A program made the translations under genes and the position numbers. From Ichthyobacterium seriolicida (GTDB lineage Bacteria > Bacteroidota > Bacteroidia > Flavobacteriales > Ichthyobacteriaceae): a stretch of 64,000 bases of DNA. Shown here piece after piece: positions 8,109-16,604 of the stretch (within the stretch, counting starts at the first letter, position 1; each line of letters opens with the position of its first letter). A model generated the notes under the pieces. The model was not told where the DNA came from, made no database searches, and saw nothing but the letters and a program-made list of their open reading frames with translations. Where the stretch lies: assembly GCF_002369955.1 (NCBI RefSeq), contig NZ_AP014564.1, forward strand, positions 774,808 to 838,807, written 5' to 3'.

Positions 8109-8680
8109 TGCTAATAACTAGAGATAAAGAGGAAAAAGCTTTAACATATAAGATGCTTTTGTACTTTGCTATGGTCAGTTTGACAATGACTTTCGCTGGT
8201 CTGACTAGTGCCGTAATAGTTAGAAGGGAGGCTGAGGATTGGATGTCTGTCCGTTTGCCTTCAGCTTTTTACTGGAGTGCTTTAGTGATTGTACTGAGTA
8301 GTTTAACGATTCATATTTCTAAGAAATATGCAGAAAAAAAGGAGGTTTCTGCTACTAATGTCTACTTGCTCATCACACTTTTTTTAGGGATACTTTTTTT
8401 TGTGTTGCAATTCATAGGGTTTGGGCAATTAATAGATGAAGGAGTATATTTCACAGGGGAAAATAGCAATATAGCTGGATCTTTTATCTATATCATAACT
8501 ATTTTACACCTAGCTCACTTAGTGGCAGGAATTATATCTCTTTTATTTATGATAATTAATAATCTAAGAGGTGTTTATAGGGATAAGGGGATTTTAGGAA
8601 TGTCATTGGGTAATATATTTTGGCATTTTTTAGGCGTTTTGTGGTTATATTTGGTTTCATTTTTTTATTTTGTAATATAA
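8108..8680 (+). CDS. cytochrome c oxidase subunit III-like protein (short)
   Basis: A 190-residue membrane protein with about five hydrophobic helices and the subunit III hallmarks LTMTFAGLTSAVIVRR near the start and the C-terminal GNIFWHFLGVLWLYLVSFFYF. Flavobacteria carry two tandem subunit III-like genes here, a short one and a long one; this is the short one. It is a structural subunit of a heme-copper terminal oxidase in the cytoplasmic membrane. Subunits I and II are not in the window. The start codon overlaps the ctaB stop (TAATG). Confidence 0.88.
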   Translation: MLITRDKEEKALTYKMLLYFAMVSLTMTFAGLTSAVIVRREAEDWMSVRLPSAFYWSALVIVLSSLTIHISKKYAEKKEVSATNVYLLITLFLGILFFVLQFIGFGQLIDEGVYFTGENSNIAGSFIYIITILHLAHLVAGIISLLFMIINNLRGVYRDKGILGMSLGNIFWHFLGVLWLYLVSFFYFVI

Positions 8681-8694
8681 TATTGTAGTTAACA

Positions 8695-9579
8695 ATGGCA
8701 GATATGGTTATTAATCCTGATTTTGTAGAGGAGAGAAGAAGGTCTCCTATGGGAGCTCGTTATGGTAAGATTATGATGTGGTTTTTTATAGTTTCCGACT
8801 CTCTTACCTTTGCTGGTTTTTTGGTTGCGTATGGTTTTATGAGATATCAATCTCACGGAACATGGCCTATAGCTGATGAAGTATTTACTCATTTTCCTTT
8901 TTTACACGGACATTATCCAATGTTATATGTCGCTCTTATGTCTTTTATACTCATAGTGTCATCTGTAACTATGGTTTTAGCTGTAGATGCTGGTCACAAG
9001 AATGAAAAGAATAGATGTGCTACTTGGATGTTTTTGACAATATTGGGAGGACTTGTGTTTTTATTATCTCAGGCTTGGGAGTGGAGTAATTTTATAAGTG
9101 GTTCTCATGGGGCTATGAGACTAAAAAGTGATTACATAGCTCTTTTTGTGGATAACAAAAATGAAAAGATAGCCATCTCAGACTTTATTTCAGATCAAGA
9201 GAATGATATGGATGAATTAGAGAGAGTTAGATTAGCTTTTAGTTCTAATAAGGATTTAAACCTTAGGGTGAACAATGAGTTTATAAAAAATGAAGATACT
9301 GCCAAGTATTTTCAAGGCGCAAAAATTGTTAGGGGTGCAAATCTGATAGAAAACGAGTACGGTCATACTACTTTTGCTAATTTCTTTTATTTCATAACTG
9401 GATTTCACGGTGTTCACGTCTTCACTGGAGTATTGTTGAATTTTATAATATTCTGTAATGTCCTTTTGGGGACGTTTGAAAAAAGCAAGGACTACGAAAT
9501 GGTAGAAAAGGTAGGTCTTTATTGGCATTTTGTAGATCTAGTATGGGTATTTGTATTTACATTTTTTTACTTGATATAA
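8695..9579 (+). CDS. cytochrome c oxidase subunit III (long)
   Basis: A 294-residue membrane protein, the second subunit III of the cluster, with hydrophobic helices throughout. Seen: GKIMMWFFIVSDSLTFAGFLV at the N-terminus, then a hydrophilic insertion of ~90 residues (about 140-225), then FANFFYFITGFHGVHVFTG and the family ending VGLYWHFVDLVWVFVFTFFYL. The hydrophilic insert before the last three helices is usual for flavobacterial versions of this protein. Fourteen bases separate it from the short paralogue and fourteen from the subunit IV gene. Confidence 0.92.
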   Translation: MADMVINPDFVEERRRSPMGARYGKIMMWFFIVSDSLTFAGFLVAYGFMRYQSHGTWPIADEVFTHFPFLHGHYPMLYVALMSFILIVSSVTMVLAVDAGHKNEKNRCATWMFLTILGGLVFLLSQAWEWSNFISGSHGAMRLKSDYIALFVDNKNEKIAISDFISDQENDMDELERVRLAFSSNKDLNLRVNNEFIKNEDTAKYFQGAKIVRGANLIENEYGHTTFANFFYFITGFHGVHVFTGVLLNFIIFCNVLLGTFEKSKDYEMVEKVGLYWHFVDLVWVFVFTFFYLI

Positions 9580-9593
9580 TAAAACGATAGGTT

Positions 9594-9920
9594 ATGGGAA
9601 ATAATCAACACGGCACAAGATGGATTTGGATTACATTTTTTATCTTGTTTGCGATCACATCTGTAGAGGTAATTTTGGGAATTATTAAGCCTAGTGTGCT
9701 AGTAGATAATTCATTTATACGTTTTAGTCTGTTGAACTGGACCTTTATGGTTTTGACTATCACTAAGGCTTATTATATAGTTTGGTATTTTATGCATTTA
9801 AAGGAGGAAGGAAAAATATTTACATGGTCTATTACTATACCCTTGTATATATTAATTCCATATTTGGCTTTTATAGTATTAGTAGAGTCGGATTATATAA
9901 ATTCAGTATTATTCAATTAG
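9594..9920 (+). CDS. cytochrome c oxidase subunit IV-like membrane protein
   Basis: A 108-residue protein with three hydrophobic helices, in the position and with the layout of bacterial oxidase subunit IV (CyoD/CtaF type). Seen: ITSVEVILGIIKPSV in helix 1, TKAYYIVWYFMHLKEEG at the end of helix 2, and a third helix LYILIPYLAFIVLVE. The YFMHLK stretch is typical of subunit IV. The small subunit stabilises the heme-copper oxidase. It lies between subunit III and the assembly genes in one operon. Confidence 0.87.
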   Translation: MGNNQHGTRWIWITFFILFAITSVEVILGIIKPSVLVDNSFIRFSLLNWTFMVLTITKAYYIVWYFMHLKEEGKIFTWSITIPLYILIPYLAFIVLVESDYINSVLFN

Positions 9921-9923
9921 ATA

Positions 9924-10562
9924 ATGCATAGAGTAAAGAAATACTTTATACTCTTTGTAATAATACTTTTACCAGCTGCGATATATCTCTTCCTGTTTAC
10001 TGGGAAGCATCACATGAAGTTTTTGTCAGTTCGGGAGAGCGCTGTAAGGGATAGTGTATTTAAAAAATATCCTGAGCTATTTGAACTTTTAGATAAAAAG
10101 ATTTCCGTATTGTATTTCGCTGGCGGACCTGATTCGAATGGCAGAAATAGTGTTTTCAATATTTTTTCTAAGGTTTATAAGAAAAATTTTAGGGCTGGAG
10201 ATTTTCAGATAGTTGCTTTTTGTACAGGGGGTGTGGAGGAATTAAAAAAATCTCTTTCTAGGCTATCAGATTATAAATCTGATAAGTGGTTGTGTTTAGA
10301 TTTTAGTCCAGAGGATTCTAGAGATCTTTTCAAATCGATATACGATACCGATAGTATTGATATAGACAATTCTTCTATGTATTTGTTTTTGTTAGACAAA
10401 GGACTTAATTTGCGCGGCAGAAAATACGAAAATAGAGCAGATGTTGATCCCATTTACAATAGCCAGTCAGTTGGAGATTTGAATAATTTAAAAGATGATA
10501 TAACTATTCTTTTGAAAGAATATGTGCTGAAGGATAAAGCTAGTAAGTCATTAAGGAGGTAA
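9924..10562 (+). CDS. membrane-anchored thioredoxin-fold-like protein of the oxidase cluster, no CxxC
   Basis: A 212-residue protein with one N-terminal transmembrane anchor (residues ~6-26) and a periplasmic domain. The C-terminal part (MYLFLLDKGLNLRGRKYEN...DPIYNSQSVGDLNNLKDDI) resembles the end of SCO/thioredoxin-like proteins and the poorly named 'membrane or secreted protein' found at this spot in flavobacterial oxidase clusters. The position where SCO proteins have the copper-binding CxxxC shows no cysteine pair (GGPDSNGR), so it cannot bind copper the SCO way. A scaffold or chaperone role in oxidase assembly is inferred from position only. It starts 3 bases after the subunit IV stop. 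Confidence 0.6.
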   Translation: MHRVKKYFILFVIILLPAAIYLFLFTGKHHMKFLSVRESAVRDSVFKKYPELFELLDKKISVLYFAGGPDSNGRNSVFNIFSKVYKKNFRAGDFQIVAFCTGGVEELKKSLSRLSDYKSDKWLCLDFSPEDSRDLFKSIYDTDSIDIDNSSMYLFLLDKGLNLRGRKYENRADVDPIYNSQSVGDLNNLKDDITILLKEYVLKDKASKSLRR

Positions 10563-10579
10563 GTCACTTTTGATTTAAT

Positions 10580-11206
10580 ATGAAAAAATTAAGATTTGGT
10601 CTTGTAATAATTATACTGATTTCCCTTATTTGGGTAATCAAAGAGCTATTTATCAGAAGAGGAAAAGAAAACTCTGATATGGTTGTTATAAGTGATTCTT
10701 CTCCTTCTTTTTCTTTTTTAAATCAGAGTGGAGAATTGGTCTCTAGTGAGGATTATAAAGGAAAGGTTTATGTAGTAGAGTTTTTTTTCACTTCTTGTCC
10801 AGATATCTGTGAGAAAATGAATAACAACATGCTTTTTGTACAGAACAGTTTTTTTGGCAATGCAGATTTTAGAATAGTATCTTTCACGGTAGATCCTGAA
10901 AATGATACAGAACAAGTCTTGAGAGAATACGGAGAAAAATTAGGAGCAAACACCAAGATTTGGAATTTTTTAAGAGGAGAAAAGCAAGATATATATAATC
11001 TGGCCCAAGAGTTTTTTATCAGTGCTAATGAGGATAAAGATTCCCCTGGAGGCTTCTTTCACGACGGTAATTTTATATTGATAGACAAGAGAGGTAGAAT
11101 AAGGAGTAGGTTCGAAGATGGTAATCCCAAAGCTGTTTATTCTGGAACTGATAAGAAGGATATATATAAGCTCATTGACGATATAAAAGTATTATTAAAT
11201 GACTGA
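10580..11206 (+). CDS. SCO1/SenC-type copper chaperone for oxidase assembly
   Basis: A 208-residue protein anchored by one N-terminal helix (~6-22) with a periplasmic thioredoxin-fold domain. Seen: the copper ligands as TSCPDICEKM (Cys73 and Cys77) and the third ligand, His161, in GGFFHDGNFILID, the canonical SCO set. SCO proteins help load the CuA centre of oxidase subunit II. Its place behind the subunit III/IV genes agrees with this. The last 8 bases overlap the start of the DUF420 gene. Confidence 0.92.
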   Translation: MKKLRFGLVIIILISLIWVIKELFIRRGKENSDMVVISDSSPSFSFLNQSGELVSSEDYKGKVYVVEFFFTSCPDICEKMNNNMLFVQNSFFGNADFRIVSFTVDPENDTEQVLREYGEKLGANTKIWNFLRGEKQDIYNLAQEFFISANEDKDSPGGFFHDGNFILIDKRGRIRSRFEDGNPKAVYSGTDKKDIYKLIDDIKVLLND

Positions 11207-11747
11207 TAATTATTTTAGATTGAAACGAGCAGACAAAATCTTTATACCTGTAATAAGTATTATATCGATAATCATCCCCATCGTTGTAGGGGTGTTGATA
11301 TACTTGCCCGATAGATATAATATTTTTGATATGGAGGCTGGTACTTTGCCTTTATTCCATGCGTTATTAAATGCTTCTACAGCTGTATTATTGTTTATCG
11401 CATTATATCAAATAAAGAATAGGCGTATAGAATCACATAAAAGAACTATGCTTATGGCTTTGGGGCTATCCATATTATTCTTATTATCGTATGTGATTTC
11501 TAAAATACAGCATCCCCCTGTTGCTTATCGGGGAGAAGGATTTTATAGATATTTGTATTTTTTTATACTCATAACTCATATATTGTTATCTGCGGTTGTG
11601 GTTCCCTTGTGTTTGCTATCTGTGTATAGAGGTTTAACTAGAAATGATAAGTTACACAAAAAAATTTCTCGTTGGACCTTTCCTATTTGGATGTATGTTG
11701 CTATAACTGGTGTGTTAGTATACGTTATGATGAGACCTTATTATTGA
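11199..11747 (+). CDS. DUF420 (CtaM-like) membrane protein
   Basis: A 182-residue protein with about five hydrophobic helices, matching DUF420. Seen: PLFHALLNASTAVLLFIAL, the charged loop RRIESHKRTMLMALG, FYRYLYFFILITHILLSAVVVPL, HKKISRWTFPIWMYVAITGVLVYVM, with histidines in the helices typical of the family. The DUF420 member CtaM/YozB of Gram-positive bacteria is needed for a functional aa3-type oxidase, and Bacteroidetes keep the gene beside SCO. Assembly of the oxidase is therefore the likely role. It starts inside the SCO gene, an 8-base overlap. Confidence 0.85.
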   Translation: MTDNYFRLKRADKIFIPVISIISIIIPIVVGVLIYLPDRYNIFDMEAGTLPLFHALLNASTAVLLFIALYQIKNRRIESHKRTMLMALGLSILFLLSYVISKIQHPPVAYRGEGFYRYLYFFILITHILLSAVVVPLCLLSVYRGLTRNDKLHKKISRWTFPIWMYVAITGVLVYVMMRPYY

Positions 11748-11757
11748 TAATTTAGTT

Positions 11758-12009
11758 ATGAAAGCTTTTAGAGGTAAGTGTATTCTTTTGTTATTTCTCA
11801 GTTTTTGCTTTTTAGCAACAGATGTTTACTCTCAGTGTTCCATGTGTAAGGTTGTGGCTGAGTCTTCTATACAAGGGGGCAATAGTATAGCCAAAGGGTT
11901 GAATTCAGGTATTTTATATTTGATGGCCTTTCCATATATTTTATTATCTGCACTAGCAGTCTTTTTGTTTTTGTATATAAGAAAGGAAAATAAAAAAATA
12001 AACACTTAA
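11758..12009 (+). CDS. small membrane protein with CxxC motif, oxidase cluster
   Basis: An 83-residue protein: signal segment (~8-24), then CSMCKVVAES with a CxxC pair right after the presumed cleavage site, then one transmembrane helix (GILYLMAFPYILLSALAVFLF) and a short basic tail. Small proteins of this layout close the oxidase/DUF420 cluster in flavobacteria and have no assigned function that I know. The CxxC next to the membrane suggests a thiol, copper or heme-handling role; that is inference. It starts 10 bases after the DUF420 gene. Confidence 0.65.
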   Translation: MKAFRGKCILLLFLSFCFLATDVYSQCSMCKVVAESSIQGGNSIAKGLNSGILYLMAFPYILLSALAVFLFLYIRKENKKINT

Positions 12010-12033
12010 ATAGTATATCGTTGATAATCTTCT

Positions 12034-13005
12034 ATGGATGAAGTAAAAGAACTGGTAAATCTCATCAATAAAAGGATAGAGGATTATAGAGATTTAAATA
12101 GATCGAATGTAAATGACGATCCTATAGATTACATATTGAGCTTGGGGGGCAAGAGAGTTCGCTCTACTTTGGTTTTAATGTCTTACAAGTTATTTGACAG
12201 TAATATAGAGATAGCTATAAAGCCAGCTTTGGCCGTGGAGTTATTTCATAATTTTTCTCTGGTCCATGACGATCTTATGGATGATGCACTTATAAGGAGA
12301 GGCATGCCCAGTGTGCATGTCAAGTGGGATACTAATACAGCTATATTATCTGGAGATACTATTCTCATAAAGTCTTATCAGTTTTTAGAAGCATTGCCTG
12401 CAGAGGTGTTGAAATTAGTTTTTTCTATTTTCAATACTGTGGCTATAGAGGTATGTGAAGGTCAAAGGCTAGATATTTTATTTGAGGATATAGAGAAAAT
12501 AGAGATGTCCGAGTATATTAGAATGATAAAATATAAAACAGCGGTTTTAATAGCGGCCTCTTTGAAAATAGGGGCTGTATTGGGAAATGCAAAACAGAAG
12601 GATATTGATCTTTTATATGAATTTGGGATAAATATCGGAATAGCATTTCAGCTTCAAGACGACATGTTAGATTTATATGCTACATCTGTCAGTTTTGGTA
12701 AAAAGATAGGTGGTGATATATTGGAGAATAAAAAAACTTTTTTATTTATTAAAGCCTTGGAGCTGGCTAATTGCACTGAGAGAGAAGATCTCTTATTTTG
12801 GTTTAGAAAGAGAGAAAGTGATGACCTGAAAATAAGTTCAGTAAAAGGGATATATGATAAACTAAATGTCAAGCATCATATATGTGAGGAGATAGAGCAT
12901 TACTATCACAAGGCTAAAACGATTCTCTCTCAAGTATCAGTTAGTGAAGATAAAAAAGCTATGTTGTATGACTTTTCTAAAAAGCTGATGTCTAGAAAGT
13001 TCTGA
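12034..13005 (+). CDS. polyprenyl diphosphate synthase (trans-isoprenyl synthetase)
   Basis: A 323-residue all-alpha prenyltransferase that builds linear isoprenoid diphosphates from IPP. Seen: GGKRVRSTL (~39-46), the first aspartate-rich motif LVHDDLMDD (DDLMD at ~79-83), the second FQLQDDMLDLYA (~206-216), and KKTFLFIKAL. Bulky residues before the first motif (FHNFSLV) do not let me fix the chain length; geranylgeranyl or longer quinone side chains are possible. It is the last gene of the plus-strand run starting at ctaB, 24 bases after the CxxC protein, and could supply prenyl donors for heme O or menaquinone. Confidence 0.88.
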   Translation: MDEVKELVNLINKRIEDYRDLNRSNVNDDPIDYILSLGGKRVRSTLVLMSYKLFDSNIEIAIKPALAVELFHNFSLVHDDLMDDALIRRGMPSVHVKWDTNTAILSGDTILIKSYQFLEALPAEVLKLVFSIFNTVAIEVCEGQRLDILFEDIEKIEMSEYIRMIKYKTAVLIAASLKIGAVLGNAKQKDIDLLYEFGINIGIAFQLQDDMLDLYATSVSFGKKIGGDILENKKTFLFIKALELANCTEREDLLFWFRKRESDDLKISSVKGIYDKLNVKHHICEEIEHYYHKAKTILSQVSVSEDKKAMLYDFSKKLMSRKF

Positions 13006-13043
13006 AAAGTATTCCTTCTAATAAAACTATTAAATACAACTTT

Positions 13044-13061
13044 ATTAATCAAACACAGGTT
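13044..13061 (+). repeat. dispersed intergenic motif, copy 3
   Basis: ATTAATCAAACACAGGTT lies 199 bp before the htpG start and differs by one base from the core of the copy before tig. Confidence 0.4.
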
Positions 13062-13091
13062 CTTGAGTGAGCTAAGGCTTGGAAATTAGTC

Positions 13092-13109
13092 TTTCAACAG
13101 TTGTTGAAA
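13092..13109. promoter_or_regulatory. inverted repeat TTTCAACA-GT-TGTTGAAA upstream of htpG
   Basis: Perfect 8-bp arms with a 2-bp centre, 151 bp before the htpG start. It is not followed by a T run, so it is more likely a protein-binding site than a terminator. No regulator can be named. Confidence 0.4.
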
Positions 13110-13260
13110 TATTAGATAATCAGGTCTTTTTCAGCTATAATGCTAATTATTATCTATAGTCTTAAAATTATAGTGTCATTATGGCATATTGCTATTTTTG
13201 GCATATAAGTTGAGCTACACTATTTCGTTGGAAGATTTTTAATTTAAACTCTATATAAAA

Positions 13261-15141
13261 ATGACAAAAGGAAAAATTGATGTAACAGCGGATAATATAT
13301 TTCCAATTATCAAGAAGTTTCTGTATTCTGATCATGAGATATTTTTGAGAGAGATAACATCAAACGCAGTAGATGCTAGTAAAAAATTGAATGTTTTATC
13401 TACAATAGGAGAATTTAAGGGAGATATAGGAGATCTCACTATAGAGATTAAAGTAGATAAAGATGGAAAAAAGCTTCACGTTATAGACAAGGGGATTGGT
13501 ATGACCGAAGAAGAAGTGAAAAAATATATCAATCAAGTAGCTTTTTCAGGGGCAAAGGAGTTTGTCAATCTCTACAAGGATAAGGCTGAAGGAGCAAATA
13601 TAATAGGAAATTTCGGATTGGGTTTTTACTCTTCTTTTATGGTTGCTAAAAAAGTTGAGATCTTAACTAAATCGTATAAGGAAGATTCTAAAGGGGTGCG
13701 TTGGGAATGTGATGGTTCTCCTGAATATACCATAGAAAATATAGATAAGCAAGATAGAGGGACAGAGATAATATTACATATAGCCGATGACTCTACAGAG
13801 TTTTTAGAAGAGAGTAGAATAAGTACTCTATTAAATAAATACTCCAAGTTTTTGCCTATACCTATAAAATTTGGAACTAGACAAGAGACTAAAAAAACAG
13901 GTGAAGGCGATGATGCTAAAGAGGAAAAAATAGAGGTAGATAATATAGTAAACAATACTAGTCCAGCTTGGACAAAGCAAGCTACAGATCTCAAAGAGGA
14001 AGATTATAAGTCTTTTTATAGAGAATTATATCCAATGCAGTTTGAAGATCCTTTGTTTCATATACATCTGAATGTAGATTATCCATTTAATTTGACGGGG
14101 ATATTGTATTTCCCAAGGATAAAAAACAATATTGAGATTCAAAAAGACAAGATTCAATTATACCAAGATCAGGTTTTTGTAACGGATAATGTAGAAGGTA
14201 TAGTTCCAGAATTTTTAACTATGTTAAAAGGTGTTATCGACTCTCCTGATATACCATTAAACGTATCTAGATCTTATCTTCAGTCTGATGGAGCGGTAAA
14301 GAAAATATCGGGATATATAACTAAAAAGGTTGGAGATAAATTAGAGGATCTGTTTAAAAAAGACAGAAAAGATTTTGAATCTAAATGGGATGATATAAAA
14401 GTCGTTATAGAGTATGGAATGTTATCTGAGGAAAAGTTTTACAAAAAAGCAAAGGATAAGTACGCTCTATACCCTACAGTAGAAGGAGAATATTTCACTT
14501 TTGAGGAATTTAAAGACAAGGTTAAGGATCTTCATAAAGACAAAGACGGTAAAATAGTTTTATTGTATTCTTCTGATAAAGAGGCTCAGCATTCTTACAT
14601 ACAAACAGCTAGGGATAAGGGCTATGAAGTTTTATTATTAGACAGTCCTATAGTTCCACATCTCATACAGAAATTAGAAACAGATAACGAGGGTATTTCT
14701 TTTGCTAGGGTAGATTCAGATCATGTAGATAAGCTTATAAATAAGGATGACAAGCCTCTTGCTAAATTGTCTGAAGATGAGCAGAAAAAGCTCAAAGAGA
14801 TAATAGAATCTAATATAGAAAAGGATAAATATATAGTTAAGATAGAAAATTTAGATTCTTCTGAAAATCCATTTATTATAACTCTACCAGAATTTATGAG
14901 AAGAATGAAAGAGATGCAACAAGTTGGGGGAGGGGGTATGATCATGGGCAATATGCCTGATATGTATAATGTAGTAGTTAATGCTAATCATCCATTGATA
15001 TCAAATCTATCAAAAGAGAAGGAGGATAGACAAAAGGAATTAATTTCTCATATGTTAGATTTAGCTAGACTGTCTCAAAACTTACTGCAGGGAAAAGAGT
15101 TGACTGATTTTATAAACAGAAATTATAAGATGATAAAGTAA
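13261..15141 (+). CDS. htpG: molecular chaperone HtpG (Hsp90)
   Basis: A cytosolic ATP-dependent chaperone of 626 residues, full length. Seen: GHKL ATPase motifs EIFLREITSNAVDASKKL (~28-45), DKGIGMTEEE and GNFGLGFYSSFMVAKKVE, middle-domain blocks YPMQFEDPLFHIHLNVDYPFNLTG and LNVSRSYLQSD, and a C-terminal dimerisation region ending in LSQNLLQGKELTDFINR. A flexible charged loop with GEGDDAKEEKIEVDNI separates the N and middle domains. It stands alone, with a 255-bp upstream region and a strong hairpin terminator downstream, and is the last core gene before the lipoprotein array. Confidence 0.96.
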   Translation: MTKGKIDVTADNIFPIIKKFLYSDHEIFLREITSNAVDASKKLNVLSTIGEFKGDIGDLTIEIKVDKDGKKLHVIDKGIGMTEEEVKKYINQVAFSGAKEFVNLYKDKAEGANIIGNFGLGFYSSFMVAKKVEILTKSYKEDSKGVRWECDGSPEYTIENIDKQDRGTEIILHIADDSTEFLEESRISTLLNKYSKFLPIPIKFGTRQETKKTGEGDDAKEEKIEVDNIVNNTSPAWTKQATDLKEEDYKSFYRELYPMQFEDPLFHIHLNVDYPFNLTGILYFPRIKNNIEIQKDKIQLYQDQVFVTDNVEGIVPEFLTMLKGVIDSPDIPLNVSRSYLQSDGAVKKISGYITKKVGDKLEDLFKKDRKDFESKWDDIKVVIEYGMLSEEKFYKKAKDKYALYPTVEGEYFTFEEFKDKVKDLHKDKDGKIVLLYSSDKEAQHSYIQTARDKGYEVLLLDSPIVPHLIQKLETDNEGISFARVDSDHVDKLINKDDKPLAKLSEDEQKKLKEIIESNIEKDKYIVKIENLDSSENPFIITLPEFMRRMKEMQQVGGGGMIMGNMPDMYNVVVNANHPLISNLSKEKEDRQKELISHMLDLARLSQNLLQGKELTDFINRNYKMIK

Positions 15142-15166
15142 AAAGTCAGATAATTTTTATTTGAAA

Positions 15167-15207
15167 AAGAAGCTGTCTCAAAATCGAGGCAGCTTCTTGT
15201 TTTTTTA
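15167..15207 (+). terminator. htpG terminator hairpin
   Basis: AAGAAGCTGTCTC pairs with GAGGCAGCTTCTT (13 bp, one G-U) around a short AAAATC loop and is followed by a T-rich tail. The same hairpin recurs at 16427 and, inverted, at 58993. Confidence 0.85.
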
Positions 15208-15342
15208 TGTCCATTTTAGTTCAAGGGATAAATAAAAAACTCTCAATAAAAATAAAGCTACTACCTTAGTGTTTTAATTTTGGGGTCAATGGCTTAGTTA
15301 TTCATTTAGGTCGTTGACATTTATTTTTTAATAATATTAGAT

Positions 15343-16398
15343 ATGAAAACAAACAAAATAGTTAAAAACATTTTATCATTACTGACTCTTGGTCTTGTGG
15401 TTTTTTCTTGTAATAAATCAACTGAAGGGACTGAAGGAACTGATACAGATAAAGCAATTGCAAATATTAAAAGCATTGTTTTTACAAAAGCTAAAAATAG
15501 GACCACAGCAACAAAAGCTGCTTCTACTCCTAGTGTATCTCCTGCTACCCCTGCAGCTCCTAACGCTAATGTTTCTGATGCTTATAAAGCTCTATTTATA
15601 ACAAAAACTCCTGCTGTTGAATTAGATGACGAATTTGAAGCAGATATTGAAGGGGATAGTATTATTAAAGTAATAGTGCCGTTTAATACAAAATTAACAA
15701 GTACTACTCCTGTAACATTAAAAGCTACTATCACTTTAAAAGAAAAACTTGGTGAAAATGTTTATTTAGATGGTAATAAATTAGATGCTAATGCTAATGC
15801 TCTTTCTTTTGATCATGCTATTACAACTAAATTAGTTCATAGTGAACTAAAAACTGGTGTTAGTAAGACTTTTGAAATCTCTAAAAAAGAAGGCGATAAG
15901 GTTATTGCTAAAAAATCATTTAGAGTAGTTTTTATTCATAATACTGATCCTTCAACAAAATCAGTTTTAGATGTTGGTACTGGTACTAATGGTAAACTTA
16001 CTGCTCTTGTGTTTAAGCCTAGCACAGATGAACCTAATAGCAAAATTAAAAATACAAATTCAAGTCCTGTGAGCCCAGTAAAGGCTACTACTGCTGGGGC
16101 AGGAACTAAAGATTCTCCATATGCGTTTACAATGACTAAAGGATCAGATAAGGAACTGGAAGATTCATGGACTAGTAAAAAATTCAAAGCAGATGTTTTA
16201 ACACTTCCAGATGGAGCTTTTATAGATGTAGCAACTGCTGGGGACTTTGAGATAGGTAGTGGTAATGCTAATCATACTGTAACAGATCCTACAACTGAGT
16301 TTACTATAACAACTACTGATCATGGCATACAGTTTAGAGTAGTGGCTCAGGATGGAATAAAAGCTACTTACTATAAGTTGACGTTTAAGGATTCTTAA
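15343..16398 (+). CDS. tandem lipoprotein, copy 1 (beta-sandwich repeat family relative)
   Basis: A 351-residue lipoprotein: signal segment, lipobox LVVFSC with the lipidated cysteine near residue 23, then a Thr/Ala/Pro-rich spacer (TKAASTPSVSPATPAAPN). Two domains follow: one ends in a KKSFRVVFIH strand, the other in HGIQFRVVAQDGIKATYYKLTF. That last strand pair (VxAQDGxxxxYxLTF) is a variant of the YTVTAQDGTT..YNVT ending of the large lipoproteins downstream, so the families are related. Compared with the next gene, about 440 bp of the N-terminal half is almost identical, the middle (after KKSF) differs strongly, and the last ~100 codons are similar again. Function unknown; a surface location is likely. 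Confidence 0.75.
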   Translation: MKTNKIVKNILSLLTLGLVVFSCNKSTEGTEGTDTDKAIANIKSIVFTKAKNRTTATKAASTPSVSPATPAAPNANVSDAYKALFITKTPAVELDDEFEADIEGDSIIKVIVPFNTKLTSTTPVTLKATITLKEKLGENVYLDGNKLDANANALSFDHAITTKLVHSELKTGVSKTFEISKKEGDKVIAKKSFRVVFIHNTDPSTKSVLDVGTGTNGKLTALVFKPSTDEPNSKIKNTNSSPVSPVKATTAGAGTKDSPYAFTMTKGSDKELEDSWTSKKFKADVLTLPDGAFIDVATAGDFEIGSGNANHTVTDPTTEFTITTTDHGIQFRVVAQDGIKATYYKLTFKDS

Positions 16399-16426
16399 TA
16401 AGATTTAAGAATCTAATATTTACAAT

Positions 16427-16466
16427 AAGAAGCTGTCTCAAAACCGAGGCAGCTTCTTGTTTTTTT
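16427..16466 (+). terminator. terminator hairpin after tandem lipoprotein 1
   Basis: Same 13-bp stem as the htpG terminator with loop AAAACC, followed by seven T residues from 16460. Confidence 0.8.
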
Positions 16467-16604
16467 ATGTTCATTTTAGTTCAAGGGATAAATAAAAAAA
16501 CTTCTCAATTAAAATAAAGCTACTACCTTAGTGTTTTAATTTTGGGGTCAATGGCTTAGTTATTCATTTAGGTCGTTGACATTTATTTTTTAACAATATT
16601 AGAT

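Noticed and set aside
13170..13200. Sigma-54 type promoter (TGGCAT..TTGC) before htpG
   Set aside because: The spacing between the two parts is too short for the -24/-12 pattern.
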